From the NCBI RefSeq assembly GCF_003013815.1, contig NZ_PRLH01000003.1, positions 22,692-86,691 of the forward strand: a stretch of 64,000 nucleotides of DNA. The letters run 5' to 3'. The notes below the pieces were generated by a model, which had not been told where the DNA came from, made no database searches, and was given only the letters and a program-made list of their open reading frames with translations. Both the position numbers and the translations under genes were made by a program. Shown piece by piece: positions 37,854 to 48,612 of this stretch. How positions within the stretch are numbered: position 1 is the stretch's first letter; each line of letters starts with the position of its first letter. The stretch comes from Cyanothece sp. BG0011 (GTDB taxonomy: Bacteria; Cyanobacteriota; Cyanobacteriia; Cyanobacteriales; Microcystaceae).

Positions 37854-40800
37854 ATGGAATTTTTGGGTACTAATCAAAATCCCTTAGAAGAAGCAAGTGT
37901 ATTAATCCCTGAAACAACAGATAATTCTTTAGAATCATCACAAAATAATCCACAACAATTAAATAGTTTTGAAAGTAAGCAAGTAGAAGAAACAGCAGAG
38001 TTATTAGCTGATTCAGTCATAGAAATGACAATTCCTGTAGTAGAAGAAATTACTCTTATGGGGGATATTACAGGAGATGGAGGGTTAGATTTGGATGACG
38101 TTCGAGAATTATTACGGAGTTATCGTTCAGGAATTATAGACCCTGGTGATCCCAGAGATATTAATGGAGATGGTCGACTTTCTTTATTAGATGCAAGAGA
38201 ATTAGGTTTAGTTGTTAGAAATAATACTGATCAAACTGCACCTAATCTTTTAGCAGGTTTAGTTAACGATACAGGAAGTTTAAATAATGATCAATTAACC
38301 TCAGATCCCAGTATTTCAGGGACTTTAAATGATAATAGTTTGATCACTCGCTTTTCAGCAGGATTTAATGATACTGATGTAAATAACTATGTCAATATCT
38401 TAGGAGTATTGAATGAAAATGGGACATTCTCTCTGGATGAAACCCAACTACAAGAAATTAACAATAATACTCCCTTAAGGGATGGAGAACATACCTTACA
38501 TTTCTTCACTAAAGATCAATGGAATAATATTACAACCTTTGATCTTGATTTTATTTTAGATAGTAATGCACCTAATATAGGGATTTCTCTGTTAAATGAT
38601 ACAGGGATTAGTAACAGCGATAATATTACTAATGATCCCAGTTTAACGGGAAGTATTAGTGATTTAAGTGACATAGAAACTTTCAACTTGAGAAATGATT
38701 TACGAGGAAGTTCTATTGATATTACTAATTTAATTCAATCGGATGGTAGCTTTACCATTAGTAAAGCTATTTTAGAGCAAATTAATGATAATTTATCGTT
38801 ATTAGATGAAGTTAATTCTTTCTCTTTTGTAGGAACAGATAGTGCTGGAAATATTAGCGATCGCATTATCTTTGATTTTACTTTAGACACAACTTCACCA
38901 AGTTTATCTACTAATCTAACCAGTGATTTATTAACAGGAAATGTCGGAGAAAATTTATCTGGAGATACAGGAATTGAAAGCTTAACCCTTCAAATTGATG
39001 AGGGAGAAATTAGCGATCTTCCTTTTAATGATAATGGAGAATTTACTGTCAACTTCGATGATTTTAACTTGAGTGAAGGAGAACATATAATTACAGTTAC
39101 TGCAACTGATATTGCTGGAAATAATACAACTTTCAGTGACAGTATTTTCATTGATAATACTGCAACAGAATTAACCATTGGATTAACTAATGATACGGGA
39201 AGTAGTGACAGGGATAATATTAGTAATGTTTTAGGAATAACAGGAACCTTAATTGATAATAATCCTATTACTACCTTTGCAGTCGGGTTAAATAATGGTG
39301 GAACATTAGACGTTTTAGATACCTTACAACCCGATGGTAGTTTTATATTTGATGACGCTAAATTACGAGAGATTGCAATAGCAAGTAATGTTGATTTGAT
39401 ACCCGGAGAATATACCCTTAATTTAACCTTTAATGATGGTAATTCCATCGTTCGTACCGAAAACTTTACCTTTACTTATGATCCCATTCCTGCTTTCCCG
39501 ACACTGACAACAGACTTCGATCAACCTGTTACAAACACAACCTTATTAACAGGAACTATTATTGAAGATGTATCGGGGTTAGATTCCTTTACTTATCGTT
39601 TTGGTGAGGGAGAAGATATCAATATTATTGTTGATGAATTGGGCAATTTTTCTCAACCTTTTGATTTAACAGGAGTAGCAGATGGAACTTATGATTTAGT
39701 CATTGAGTCTGTCGATATTGCTGGAAATGGTGTCACCTTGATCACTGAAAATGTAACCGTAGGTGATTTCAATATTCCTAATTTAACTTTTAATTTAGTT
39801 GAAGATACAGGAATCAGTAATAGTGATAATATTACTCAAACTCTTTCTTTTGTGGGGACAGCAACTGATGACAGTCAGATTACCATTTTAAACGCAACGT
39901 TAAACAATTTATCTACTGGTGTTAGTAATACTGTCTCAATTTTAAGTCAACTGCAACCCAACGGAAACTTTAGCTTAGATGAAGCAATTTTACAGGGAAT
40001 TAACCAAGGACAACCCTTAACTGATGGTAACTATGAGTTATCTATTGAAGTAAGGGATCAAGCTGGAAATTCAGCCATTTCTATTAATCCTTTCTTAGTT
40101 TTAGATACAGAAAATCCGAGTTTAACCCTTAATACTCCTATGGATAATGGAGTTATTAATGAAGGCGATCGCTTGATAGGAAATACTGACGGAACTGGTT
40201 CAGAAATAGTCAGTATTAGTTATCAATTTAATGACGGTGTAACCATTCCTATTACGGTTGATAATGATGGCAATTTTGACCAAGAATTAGACTTAACAGG
40301 GTTACAAACAGGAGAACAGATATTAACCTTAACCATTGTCGATGTAGCAGGAAATGAAACTATTAGTAATTTAACCCTAACTATTCCAGCAGGTGATACA
40401 ACTCCCCCTAATATTACTGCCATGTTAATTAATGATACAGGAAGCAGTAATAATGATTTAATTACGAATAATTCTGCCATTAGTGGAACCATCAATGATG
40501 CTAGTTTAATCACTGAATTCCAAGCCAAATTTGGTATAGATCCTGAAGAGGAATTGATAGATATCTTCGATCAATTACAATCTGATGGAAGCTTTAACTT
40601 TGATGCAGCCAAACTGCAAGAAATTAACAACAATACTGAGTTAAGTGAGGGACAACATACCCTAAAATTAATCGCAACGGATGAACTTGGGAATACCTCA
40701 GATGTCTTCGAGTTTACCTTTACCTTAGATAGTATTTCACCCACTCCAACCCTTACCAGTAGTCTCAGCGATGGGACAACTTTAGTTGATATTAACTTCG

Positions 40801-43800
40801 GGGAAACAATAGTCAATGCTACCGATTTAAACAACTACACCTTAACCGTTGTCGGTGGCATTCGTGACGGTGAAATTATCAGAATTGCTAACATAAACAA
40901 TCTCGGAAGTCAAGGGGTAAGATTAACTTTAAATGAAGGATTAATCGCAGGAGAAAATTACCGCCTAGATATCAGTTCCAACCTAGAAGATATTGCCGGA
41001 AATAACCTACCCGAAAACACCGCCATCGACTTCGCCGTTGCCCCCCCTAGTATTACCGCAATTACCCCAAGCGACGGGGCAGAAATGGTGTCATTAACCA
41101 GAGAAACCGTTGTTAAATTCAATGTAGAAATTGATCCCAATACCGTCACAGAAGACTCCTTATATTTAATCGCCAATGGTCAAAGAATTGCCGGGCGGCG
41201 AGTGGTTTCTAGTACCAAGAAATTTGTTACCTTCTTCTATGATGAACCCTTACCCTCTTCCACAGAAATTCGTGTGGTAGTGGATGGGGATAAAATTACC
41301 ACCCTCAATGGTATTGCGATCGATGCAGATGGAGATGGTAACTTAGGGGGTATTGTTAACTTTGAATTTAGAACTTTACCCTTAACTCAAATAGAAGGAA
41401 CTAATCTTTTTGGTTATGTTTTTGATTCTAATAATCAAAATGCTGATGGTAGTAATATTCCTCTTGAGGGGGTTCGCATTGAAGTCGAAGGGTTGCCGAC
41501 TGTTTTTGCTATCACTGATGAAACAGGGTTTTTCCTCCTAGAAAATGTCCCATATCCAGACTTTTTTGTAAATATCGATCCCTCTTCAGCTAACAGCACA
41601 GCTATCACCTCAGACAATCAGTTTTATGGACCCATTCGTAAACCGTTTCATAGTATTCCTGGGGAAGAAACACAAATTACCGGAAAAGATGGCAACCCCT
41701 TTGATATATTCTTACCCCTTTTAATACAGAATGATTATGTTCCTTTATCCACAGAAGAAGCAACATCTGTGGGATTAGGAGAACAGGGAATACAGCACTT
41801 ACAACAGATATTGCCGGAAATTGATGTTCAAACCTGGGAACGGTTGCAGGTGATTATTCCGCCAAATTCTTTATATTATGACGATGGAACCCCTGTAACA
41901 GAAGCGTCTATTGTTCCGTTACCGACTGATCGTATTCCTGCACCCGTACCAGAAGGATTTGATCCAGCATTTGTCTTTACCGTAGATGCTAAAGGTGCGA
42001 CCAATGTAGATGGAGACGCACAACTAATTTATCCTAACGTGGATGGGTTAGCACCAGGAGAGAAACACTTTATTTTCTCTTTTGACCATGATGCAGGGGA
42101 ATGGCAACCCACAGGAACATTAACTGTTAGTGACGATGGGTTAACCTTAGTTTCAGACCCAGATTCAGGAGTCACAACGTTAGGATGGCGATTTGTTGCA
42201 CCTGGTACAGAACCAGAAGAACCCCCTGAACAACCTCCTTGCGAAGATTTTGGATGGGGAGATGCTTGGAAATTAGCGAAAACAGCATATGATTGTCTAA
42301 AAAATATGGCTCGTTCTCTTCAAGAAATTGGAGCATTTTTTGATGTTCTTGATAATATTTCTGACCTCAGAAACGATATAGATGCTCTTCGTCAAGGATA
42401 TGGAGATGGCACAATTTCACTCGACGAAGTTAAAGCCGCCGTGGGTGGAATCCAAAAGACAAAAGCTTCAATTGTATCTGTTTGGGAGGCTGTCACCAGT
42501 GCCAATCCAATTAGCAAAGCAGTCGATGCTTTAAAATGTGCCAATAGTATAATTCAGACAGCCAATGATCTTTTATGTAATCGCAAAGATTGTTCTGGAA
42601 GAGTTGCTCAATTTATTTGCGATAAAATTCAACCCCTGTTAAGACTAGCGAACAAGCTTGCAGATAATATTGATGATTTAGATAAATCTATTCGGAAAGC
42701 ACCTCTGACAGCAGCTTGCCTTGGATTAGATGCTTTATTAGCCGGTCTTGAGGTTGGCAGTCCGCAAAACTTTGCCCAAGTTGCATCAATTGAAGCAAGT
42801 TCCACTGAATCCCCAGATCCTCAAATTCTTGTGTTGATGGATCAAGCAATACAAGACTTCGATACCTTCACTGTTGAAATGCAGTCTGTGACTAATTTGA
42901 ATCAGACGCTTCGAGAAACACAAGAGGAAACTATTGATCTTCAGGAAAATGGATTTGATCCTCTACTCATCGAAACACGTGCTTATCGTAATTCTTACTG
43001 GAAATTAACGGTTGGAGATTTTGTTAGTCGTGGTCGCACTAACGGATCAGGGCTTTTAAATCTACCGATCTTAGCTCCTCAATCTCAATATCGTCTAGAA
43101 ATTTATAATCCAGAATTCAACGTTATCGCTATTTCTGAAGGGATAACAGCCCAAAGTGGACAAAGAACAACTCTTGCGATGTTCAAAACCACAAACCTTG
43201 ATGAATCAGTAGATACAGACGGAGAAGGGTTAGCCGATATTGCTGAAGAAGTAATTGGGACTTCATCGAGTTTAGGCGATACCGATGGCGACGGAATCAA
43301 TGATTTAGCCGAAATTGAACAAGGTTTAGATCCTCTCGGTGGTCAAGGGTTCCCCACCGGAATTATTGCCAGTCTTCCCTTATTAGGTGAAGCAAACGCC
43401 GTTGTGGTGGAAGGTTCCACAGAAAACACCCGTGAACAACTCGCTTACGTCGCTACCGGTTTTCATGGTTTAGCCATTGTCGATGCTTCTCAATTCAATA
43501 ATCCCATTATTCTCGGTCAATTAAACCTCAATGGTAACGCCACAGATGTCGCTGTTGACTCTCAATTAGGTATTGCCGCCGTTGCCACCAATACCGAAGG
43601 ATTACAATTAATAGATGTGTCTGATCCTGTAGTTCCTACCCTCATCCAAACCGTCGATATTAGTAATGTGCGTGAGGTAGAAATTGCTGATGGGGTTGCC
43701 TATGTTGCAGGAGACAATACTTTATGGGCGATCGATATTCTAACAGGAGAACAGCTTAATAGTCTCTCCCTTCCTGGTTCGGGAACGGTGACAGATATTG

Positions 43801-46800
43801 CCCGTGATGGCACGCATTTATACACCTTTACCAGTGGTTCGGATACTTTCTCAGTCCTCGATATCAGTTCCCCTGATAATCTAATAGTTATTGGACAAAC
43901 TCATGCTTCTGTCACCTTATTCGATGTAGGACTATCTGTAGGTAATGGAGTCGCTTACCTAGCAGGTGCCGGTTTAACAACAATCGATATCTCTGACCCC
44001 ACGAATCCTAGTTTAATTAGTGGTGCTGATACCTTATTTAATGCTATTGAAATCGCCCGAAATGGCTCAGGATTAGGGTTAGTGGCTGCTCAAGGTCAAG
44101 GGGTTGCCTTATACGATATTTCTGACCCCGATGATACTGATGCCTTTATTACCAGTTTTGATACTCCAGGATTTACCAGAGACATTGCGATCGCTTCGGG
44201 TATCGCTTACGTCGCTGATAGTAACGGTGGTTTACAAGTGATCAATTATCTCTCTTTTGATAGTCAAGGAGTTGCCCCAACGGTTAGTATTAGTAGCAAC
44301 GCAGACTTAGATCCCAATACCGCAGTTATCGAAGTCTTAGAAGGGTCTTCTGTTCCGATTCAAGTGGATGTGACCGATGATGTCCAGGTTCGCAACGTGG
44401 AATTATTGGTCAATGGGGAGGTGGTGAGTAATGATGTTTCCTTCCCCTTCGACTTAAGTGCGATCGCCCTTGCTGAACTCCCTGAAGGCAGTAGCGCAAC
44501 GGTTCAAGTTCGGGCTACAGATACGGGAGGTAATAGCACCTTATCCAATATTCTCACCCTAGAAATTAACCCCGATACCTTTGCCCCCCTGATTACCAGT
44601 ACCACCCCCAATGAAGGGGCCCGTCCACGGGGGATCTCTGCCATTACAGTCAGGTTTAATGAGGCGATCGATCCCAGTTTATTAAACGTCAATGGTGTCA
44701 CCTTAACCAATTTTGGCGAAGATGGAGTTTTAGGCACCGGGGATGATATCTCAGTCACTCCAGATAGGCTACAACTGAGTGAGTCAGGGACTAACCTGTT
44801 TATCTTTGCCCCGGATGGTTTACCCTTTGTTGCTGGAGAGTATCAACTGGAACTTGATCCCAGTATTATTAGCGATCGCGCGGGCAACCCCTTAAATGAT
44901 CCCTTTACCCTCAACTTTACCCAACGAGACATAGAAGCGATTCTCTTCGGGGAAGTGATAGAAGGAACCATCCTCAACCCTGGAGAGAATGAAATCTTTA
45001 CCTTTAGTGGAGAAATTGGTCAACGAGTTATCTTAGATGGCATTAGTAGCGATAACTTTAATGTTACCGCCCGTTTAGTCAGTCCCAGTGGGGTAGAGGT
45101 TTCTAACTTCTTGGATTTAAGGTTTGATAATAGTTCTGTTACCCTGATTGAAGCAGGAACCTATCAATTAATTGTAGAAGGTGGGTTTAATAATGCCACA
45201 GGAGACTTTAGTTTCCGACTCTTAGATGCAGATAATGCGACTCCGTTAATGGTTGATACTCCTGTGATGGGGGATGTTGCGGCTAATACCAGCGAACTGT
45301 TTACCTTTGAAGGAACAGCAGGCGATCGCATTGTCTTCAATAATTTAGATGATGATTTCGCTGAGTTCTTGACGGTTTATGATCCGGGTAATGAGTCAAT
45401 TTTCGCTGGTTTTAGTAATCCTATCACCTTAGAAAGTACCGGCACTTACATTGTGGCAGTGTCTGATAATTTCTCTGATAATGCAGTTGAAGATTACAAC
45501 TTTGAGGTTCGTTTCCCCGTGACAACGGTTGAATCTCTGACTATTGGGGAAACCGTAACCGGGGATATTGACGAATCAGGTAACGAAGATGTGTATACCT
45601 TTGAGGGAAGCGCAGGACAACGACTCTATTTTGATGGACTTTTTGCAGATTCTGACTTCTTCTCTGGTAGTGTTACCATAAACAGTCCCAGTGGTGAACA
45701 AATTCCCAACTTCTTTGGAGCATCTACTGGTTCGGATGCTTTTGCACCGTTTACCCTCGTTGAAGACGGAACCTACGAATTAACGGTAAGGGGTGTTGTC
45801 GGAGGAAGTCCCGGAAATTATAGTTTCCGTGTGTTAGACGCAGCTAATGCGACTAATATTACTGTTGATACCTTAGTCCAAGGCACTTTAACCCCAGGAG
45901 ACTCCACTCAGTTATTTACCTTTGAGGGAACCGAAGATCAACTCATTTTCCTTAACGAAATGTTTGGTTCTTTGAGTACATCCCTAACCCTTTACGGGCC
46001 CAGTAATCAGTTCCTCGCCGATGAATCCTCTTCAGGGATTGAACTACCGACCAATAGCCCCTATTTAGTGGTATTAGAAGGATTTAGCTTAACGGATTCC
46101 CTCAATTATAGTTTCCGTCTCGAAACCCCCAATATTATTGGGGATACTTTAACCATCGGTTCAATAGTGAACGGAAGCATTAATAATCCTGGAGAACAGA
46201 TTAGCTACAGTTTTGAAGGAACCAGGGGACAAAGACTCGTTTTTGATGGATTGGATGGCAACTTAGACGCTAGCACTTATTTAGTGAGTCCTAGTAATCA
46301 ATCATCTCTATTATTTTCTATTTCAATATCGAGTGATAGTAATCCTAGGAGTTTACTCGAAACCGGAACCTATCAGTTGATTGTGGATACAAATGGAGAT
46401 GCAACCGGAGATTTTAGTTTCCGAGTTTTAGATTTTGCTACTGCAACCACTTTACCCTTAGATACAGAGGTTAGTGGAACCCTAGAACCTGGACAAGAGA
46501 TGCAACTGTTTACCTTTGAAGGACAAGCAGGACAAACTTTACTCTTAGATGATTCTAGTGCTAACTTTGGCGGTTCCTATTTCTTGTATAGTGGTGCTAA
46601 TGAATTTGTGACATCAGGTAGTATTGGTAGTTCTGACTTAATAGTTAACCTCACTGGAGATGGAACCTATCTGCTTCTAGTGTTAGGAGTAAGTAAAACT
46701 CCCGTTAATTACACCTTCCAATTAACAGAAACTGCGTTTAACGATCCAGGTAATCCCACAGGAACCGAGATCACGATCGGAGAAACCATCAACAGTGATA

Positions 46801-48527
46801 TTAGTGTTGCTGGAGAAGTCGATACTTATCTCTTTGAGGGAACTGCCGGTCAACAATTGATCTTTGATAACTTAAATAACAATTTCTTTTTTGGTAATGT
46901 TCGCTTAATACCTCCCACAGGTACCGTCAATAACTTCTTTGCTAATCCGTCGTCTGATTCTAATCCTGTTACCTTGATTGAGGATGGACTGTATCAATTA
47001 ACCGTTTCAGGATCTCCTCCAGGAGACTATAGTTTCCGTCTCCTAAATATCGCCGATGCAACCCCTATCACCATTGATACACCTTACTCAGGAACTTTTG
47101 AGGGTAATAGGTCAGCAGAAATCTTTACCTTTGAAGGAAGCACTGATCAACCATTGTTCTTGAGTAATAATACCTCTAATTATGCTGCTACCGTTTACGG
47201 GCCGAATAATGGGGTTGTCAGTAACAATAATGGACTTTTGACCTTACCAGGAGAGGGAACTTATACCCTGGTTCTCAGTCCTTTCAACTTCAATAATGAG
47301 TCACTAAATTATAGTTTTGAGTTAATTACTCCCACCTTTACCGAAACGGCCTTAACTTTAGGAGAAACGGTAAACGGTAGTATTGACCAAGTCGGAGAAA
47401 TTGATGTTTATACCTTTGAGGCAACCCCCGGACAAAGTCTCTATTTTGATGGATTGGATTCAGGGTTCAACGGAGGTGCTAACGTTAGCCTAGTTAGTCC
47501 CAGTGGTGCCAGTATTCCCAACTTCTTCGGTTCTTCAACCTCTTCTGATTCTTCTCCGTTTACTCTTCTTGAAGGGGGAACCTACGAATTAAGGGTTATT
47601 GCTAGTGATATTCTAACCTACAATTTCCGTCTCTTAGATGTGGATGATGCAACTGCAATTAATTTGGATACTAACCTTCAAGGTATCTTAGATCCAGGTT
47701 CAGGAACTGAGTTATTTACTTTTAACGGAACTAAAGATCAAACCCTAACCTTAGCAACAGAATTCTTTGGACCCAACTATACTGTTTACAGTCCAGGTAA
47801 TCAGTTTGTTGGTAGTTCGAGTCGTGACTTTACCCTTCCTGGAGATGGTAGTTATCTGGTGGTGGTTGCAGGATCTAGCTTCGATAATACTCCTATCAAC
47901 TACGACTTTAGTGTTGAAGAACCTACTATTATTCCCATACCCTTAACCCTCGGAAATACGGTGAATGGTACTATTGCTAATGCAGGAGAACGCATCGCTT
48001 ACACTTTCGAGGGAACTGTCGGACAACGGTTAATCTATGACGGTATTAGTGGCAATTCTAATATCAATGCTAGTTTAATTAGTCCCAGTGGTAATGAAGT
48101 GGATTTCTTTGGTACTTTCTTCAATACAGACGTAAACTTTGATCGCAATCCCATTACCTTAATTGAAAATGGAACTTATACCCTCATTGTAGATGGAGAA
48201 GGAAGCACCACAGGCGACTTTAGTTTCCGTCTCTCTAATGGTAATAGCGCACCCACTCTGAACTTTAACACGACTCTTCAAGGAACGCTTGAACCTAATA
48301 CTATTCGTGTCTTACGATTTAATGGCGTAGCGAATCAAACTATTTCTCTCGAAAACTTAGGAAGTGATTCGAGGGTTGGTTTCCGTCTCATTGGTCCAGG
48401 CAATCAACTGATTACCTCTGCTGGTTCCGGGTTCGATTTAGAGGCGACTTTACCGGGTGATGGCACTTATTTCCTACTCTTCGATAGCTTTAGCGGTGAA
48501 GCTAACTATCGTTTCCGTGTCGTTTAA
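37854..48527 (+). CDS. Giant multidomain protein: dockerin, Ig-like repeats, LVIVD propeller, PPC repeats
   Basis: A 3557-residue protein. A type I dockerin with two calcium loops starts at D71 (DITGDGGLDLDD) and D102 (DINGDGRLSLLD). Then about 130-960: Ig-like repeats with recurring NDTGxSNxDxIT; two SbsA-type Ig domains to 1175; a carboxypeptidase-regulatory-like domain (1182-1250); a ZU5-like beta region (1300-1450); a helical cysteine-containing segment (1460-1645); a thrombospondin-3-like DTDGDGINDLAE stretch (about 1783-1832); LVIVD propeller repeats (1843-2138); more Ig domains; and twelve PPC modules arranged as six two-part units (2362-3557). No N-terminal signal peptide is visible. 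ATG 37854 has GGAG ten bases upstream. It is probably an extracellular adhesin or scaffold partner. Confidence 0.88.
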   Translation: MEFLGTNQNPLEEASVLIPETTDNSLESSQNNPQQLNSFESKQVEETAELLADSVIEMTIPVVEEITLMGDITGDGGLDLDDVRELLRSYRSGIIDPGDPRDINGDGRLSLLDARELGLVVRNNTDQTAPNLLAGLVNDTGSLNNDQLTSDPSISGTLNDNSLITRFSAGFNDTDVNNYVNILGVLNENGTFSLDETQLQEINNNTPLRDGEHTLHFFTKDQWNNITTFDLDFILDSNAPNIGISLLNDTGISNSDNITNDPSLTGSISDLSDIETFNLRNDLRGSSIDITNLIQSDGSFTISKAILEQINDNLSLLDEVNSFSFVGTDSAGNISDRIIFDFTLDTTSPSLSTNLTSDLLTGNVGENLSGDTGIESLTLQIDEGEISDLPFNDNGEFTVNFDDFNLSEGEHIITVTATDIAGNNTTFSDSIFIDNTATELTIGLTNDTGSSDRDNISNVLGITGTLIDNNPITTFAVGLNNGGTLDVLDTLQPDGSFIFDDAKLREIAIASNVDLIPGEYTLNLTFNDGNSIVRTENFTFTYDPIPAFPTLTTDFDQPVTNTTLLTGTIIEDVSGLDSFTYRFGEGEDINIIVDELGNFSQPFDLTGVADGTYDLVIESVDIAGNGVTLITENVTVGDFNIPNLTFNLVEDTGISNSDNITQTLSFVGTATDDSQITILNATLNNLSTGVSNTVSILSQLQPNGNFSLDEAILQGINQGQPLTDGNYELSIEVRDQAGNSAISINPFLVLDTENPSLTLNTPMDNGVINEGDRLIGNTDGTGSEIVSISYQFNDGVTIPITVDNDGNFDQELDLTGLQTGEQILTLTIVDVAGNETISNLTLTIPAGDTTPPNITAMLINDTGSSNNDLITNNSAISGTINDASLITEFQAKFGIDPEEELIDIFDQLQSDGSFNFDAAKLQEINNNTELSEGQHTLKLIATDELGNTSDVFEFTFTLDSISPTPTLTSSLSDGTTLVDINFGETIVNATDLNNYTLTVVGGIRDGEIIRIANINNLGSQGVRLTLNEGLIAGENYRLDISSNLEDIAGNNLPENTAIDFAVAPPSITAITPSDGAEMVSLTRETVVKFNVEIDPNTVTEDSLYLIANGQRIAGRRVVSSTKKFVTFFYDEPLPSSTEIRVVVDGDKITTLNGIAIDADGDGNLGGIVNFEFRTLPLTQIEGTNLFGYVFDSNNQNADGSNIPLEGVRIEVEGLPTVFAITDETGFFLLENVPYPDFFVNIDPSSANSTAITSDNQFYGPIRKPFHSIPGEETQITGKDGNPFDIFLPLLIQNDYVPLSTEEATSVGLGEQGIQHLQQILPEIDVQTWERLQVIIPPNSLYYDDGTPVTEASIVPLPTDRIPAPVPEGFDPAFVFTVDAKGATNVDGDAQLIYPNVDGLAPGEKHFIFSFDHDAGEWQPTGTLTVSDDGLTLVSDPDSGVTTLGWRFVAPGTEPEEPPEQPPCEDFGWGDAWKLAKTAYDCLKNMARSLQEIGAFFDVLDNISDLRNDIDALRQGYGDGTISLDEVKAAVGGIQKTKASIVSVWEAVTSANPISKAVDALKCANSIIQTANDLLCNRKDCSGRVAQFICDKIQPLLRLANKLADNIDDLDKSIRKAPLTAACLGLDALLAGLEVGSPQNFAQVASIEASSTESPDPQILVLMDQAIQDFDTFTVEMQSVTNLNQTLRETQEETIDLQENGFDPLLIETRAYRNSYWKLTVGDFVSRGRTNGSGLLNLPILAPQSQYRLEIYNPEFNVIAISEGITAQSGQRTTLAMFKTTNLDESVDTDGEGLADIAEEVIGTSSSLGDTDGDGINDLAEIEQGLDPLGGQGFPTGIIASLPLLGEANAVVVEGSTENTREQLAYVATGFHGLAIVDASQFNNPIILGQLNLNGNATDVAVDSQLGIAAVATNTEGLQLIDVSDPVVPTLIQTVDISNVREVEIADGVAYVAGDNTLWAIDILTGEQLNSLSLPGSGTVTDIARDGTHLYTFTSGSDTFSVLDISSPDNLIVIGQTHASVTLFDVGLSVGNGVAYLAGAGLTTIDISDPTNPSLISGADTLFNAIEIARNGSGLGLVAAQGQGVALYDISDPDDTDAFITSFDTPGFTRDIAIASGIAYVADSNGGLQVINYLSFDSQGVAPTVSISSNADLDPNTAVIEVLEGSSVPIQVDVTDDVQVRNVELLVNGEVVSNDVSFPFDLSAIALAELPEGSSATVQVRATDTGGNSTLSNILTLEINPDTFAPLITSTTPNEGARPRGISAITVRFNEAIDPSLLNVNGVTLTNFGEDGVLGTGDDISVTPDRLQLSESGTNLFIFAPDGLPFVAGEYQLELDPSIISDRAGNPLNDPFTLNFTQRDIEAILFGEVIEGTILNPGENEIFTFSGEIGQRVILDGISSDNFNVTARLVSPSGVEVSNFLDLRFDNSSVTLIEAGTYQLIVEGGFNNATGDFSFRLLDADNATPLMVDTPVMGDVAANTSELFTFEGTAGDRIVFNNLDDDFAEFLTVYDPGNESIFAGFSNPITLESTGTYIVAVSDNFSDNAVEDYNFEVRFPVTTVESLTIGETVTGDIDESGNEDVYTFEGSAGQRLYFDGLFADSDFFSGSVTINSPSGEQIPNFFGASTGSDAFAPFTLVEDGTYELTVRGVVGGSPGNYSFRVLDAANATNITVDTLVQGTLTPGDSTQLFTFEGTEDQLIFLNEMFGSLSTSLTLYGPSNQFLADESSSGIELPTNSPYLVVLEGFSLTDSLNYSFRLETPNIIGDTLTIGSIVNGSINNPGEQISYSFEGTRGQRLVFDGLDGNLDASTYLVSPSNQSSLLFSISISSDSNPRSLLETGTYQLIVDTNGDATGDFSFRVLDFATATTLPLDTEVSGTLEPGQEMQLFTFEGQAGQTLLLDDSSANFGGSYFLYSGANEFVTSGSIGSSDLIVNLTGDGTYLLLVLGVSKTPVNYTFQLTETAFNDPGNPTGTEITIGETINSDISVAGEVDTYLFEGTAGQQLIFDNLNNNFFFGNVRLIPPTGTVNNFFANPSSDSNPVTLIEDGLYQLTVSGSPPGDYSFRLLNIADATPITIDTPYSGTFEGNRSAEIFTFEGSTDQPLFLSNNTSNYAATVYGPNNGVVSNNNGLLTLPGEGTYTLVLSPFNFNNESLNYSFELITPTFTETALTLGETVNGSIDQVGEIDVYTFEATPGQSLYFDGLDSGFNGGANVSLVSPSGASIPNFFGSSTSSDSSPFTLLEGGTYELRVIASDILTYNFRLLDVDDATAINLDTNLQGILDPGSGTELFTFNGTKDQTLTLATEFFGPNYTVYSPGNQFVGSSSRDFTLPGDGSYLVVVAGSSFDNTPINYDFSVEEPTIIPIPLTLGNTVNGTIANAGERIAYTFEGTVGQRLIYDGISGNSNINASLISPSGNEVDFFGTFFNTDVNFDRNPITLIENGTYTLIVDGEGSTTGDFSFRLSNGNSAPTLNFNTTLQGTLEPNTIRVLRFNGVANQTISLENLGSDSRVGFRLIGPGNQLITSAGSGFDLEATLPGDGTYFLLFDSFSGEANYRFRVV
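44936..48527 (+). repeat. Six tandem coding units of two PPC modules each
   Basis: Units of about 600 bases. The first module of each reads like LTIGETVNGSI ... YTFEGTxGQRLxFDGL, the second like DTxVxGTLEPG ... LFTFEGTxGQ. Six of each were counted up to the end of the protein. Confidence 0.75.
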
Positions 48528-48612
48528 AGTAGACAATACCAATGTTTGAAAGGTGGATTTAACCCCACTTTTCAAATACAAAAACTCAACCACCGAAAAT
48601 CTTATAAAGTGT

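Noticed and set aside
37854..48527. Cellulosome component
   Set aside because: A dockerin and a cohesin are present, but no glycosidase or carbohydrate-binding module was seen, so a cellulose-degrading role is not supported.
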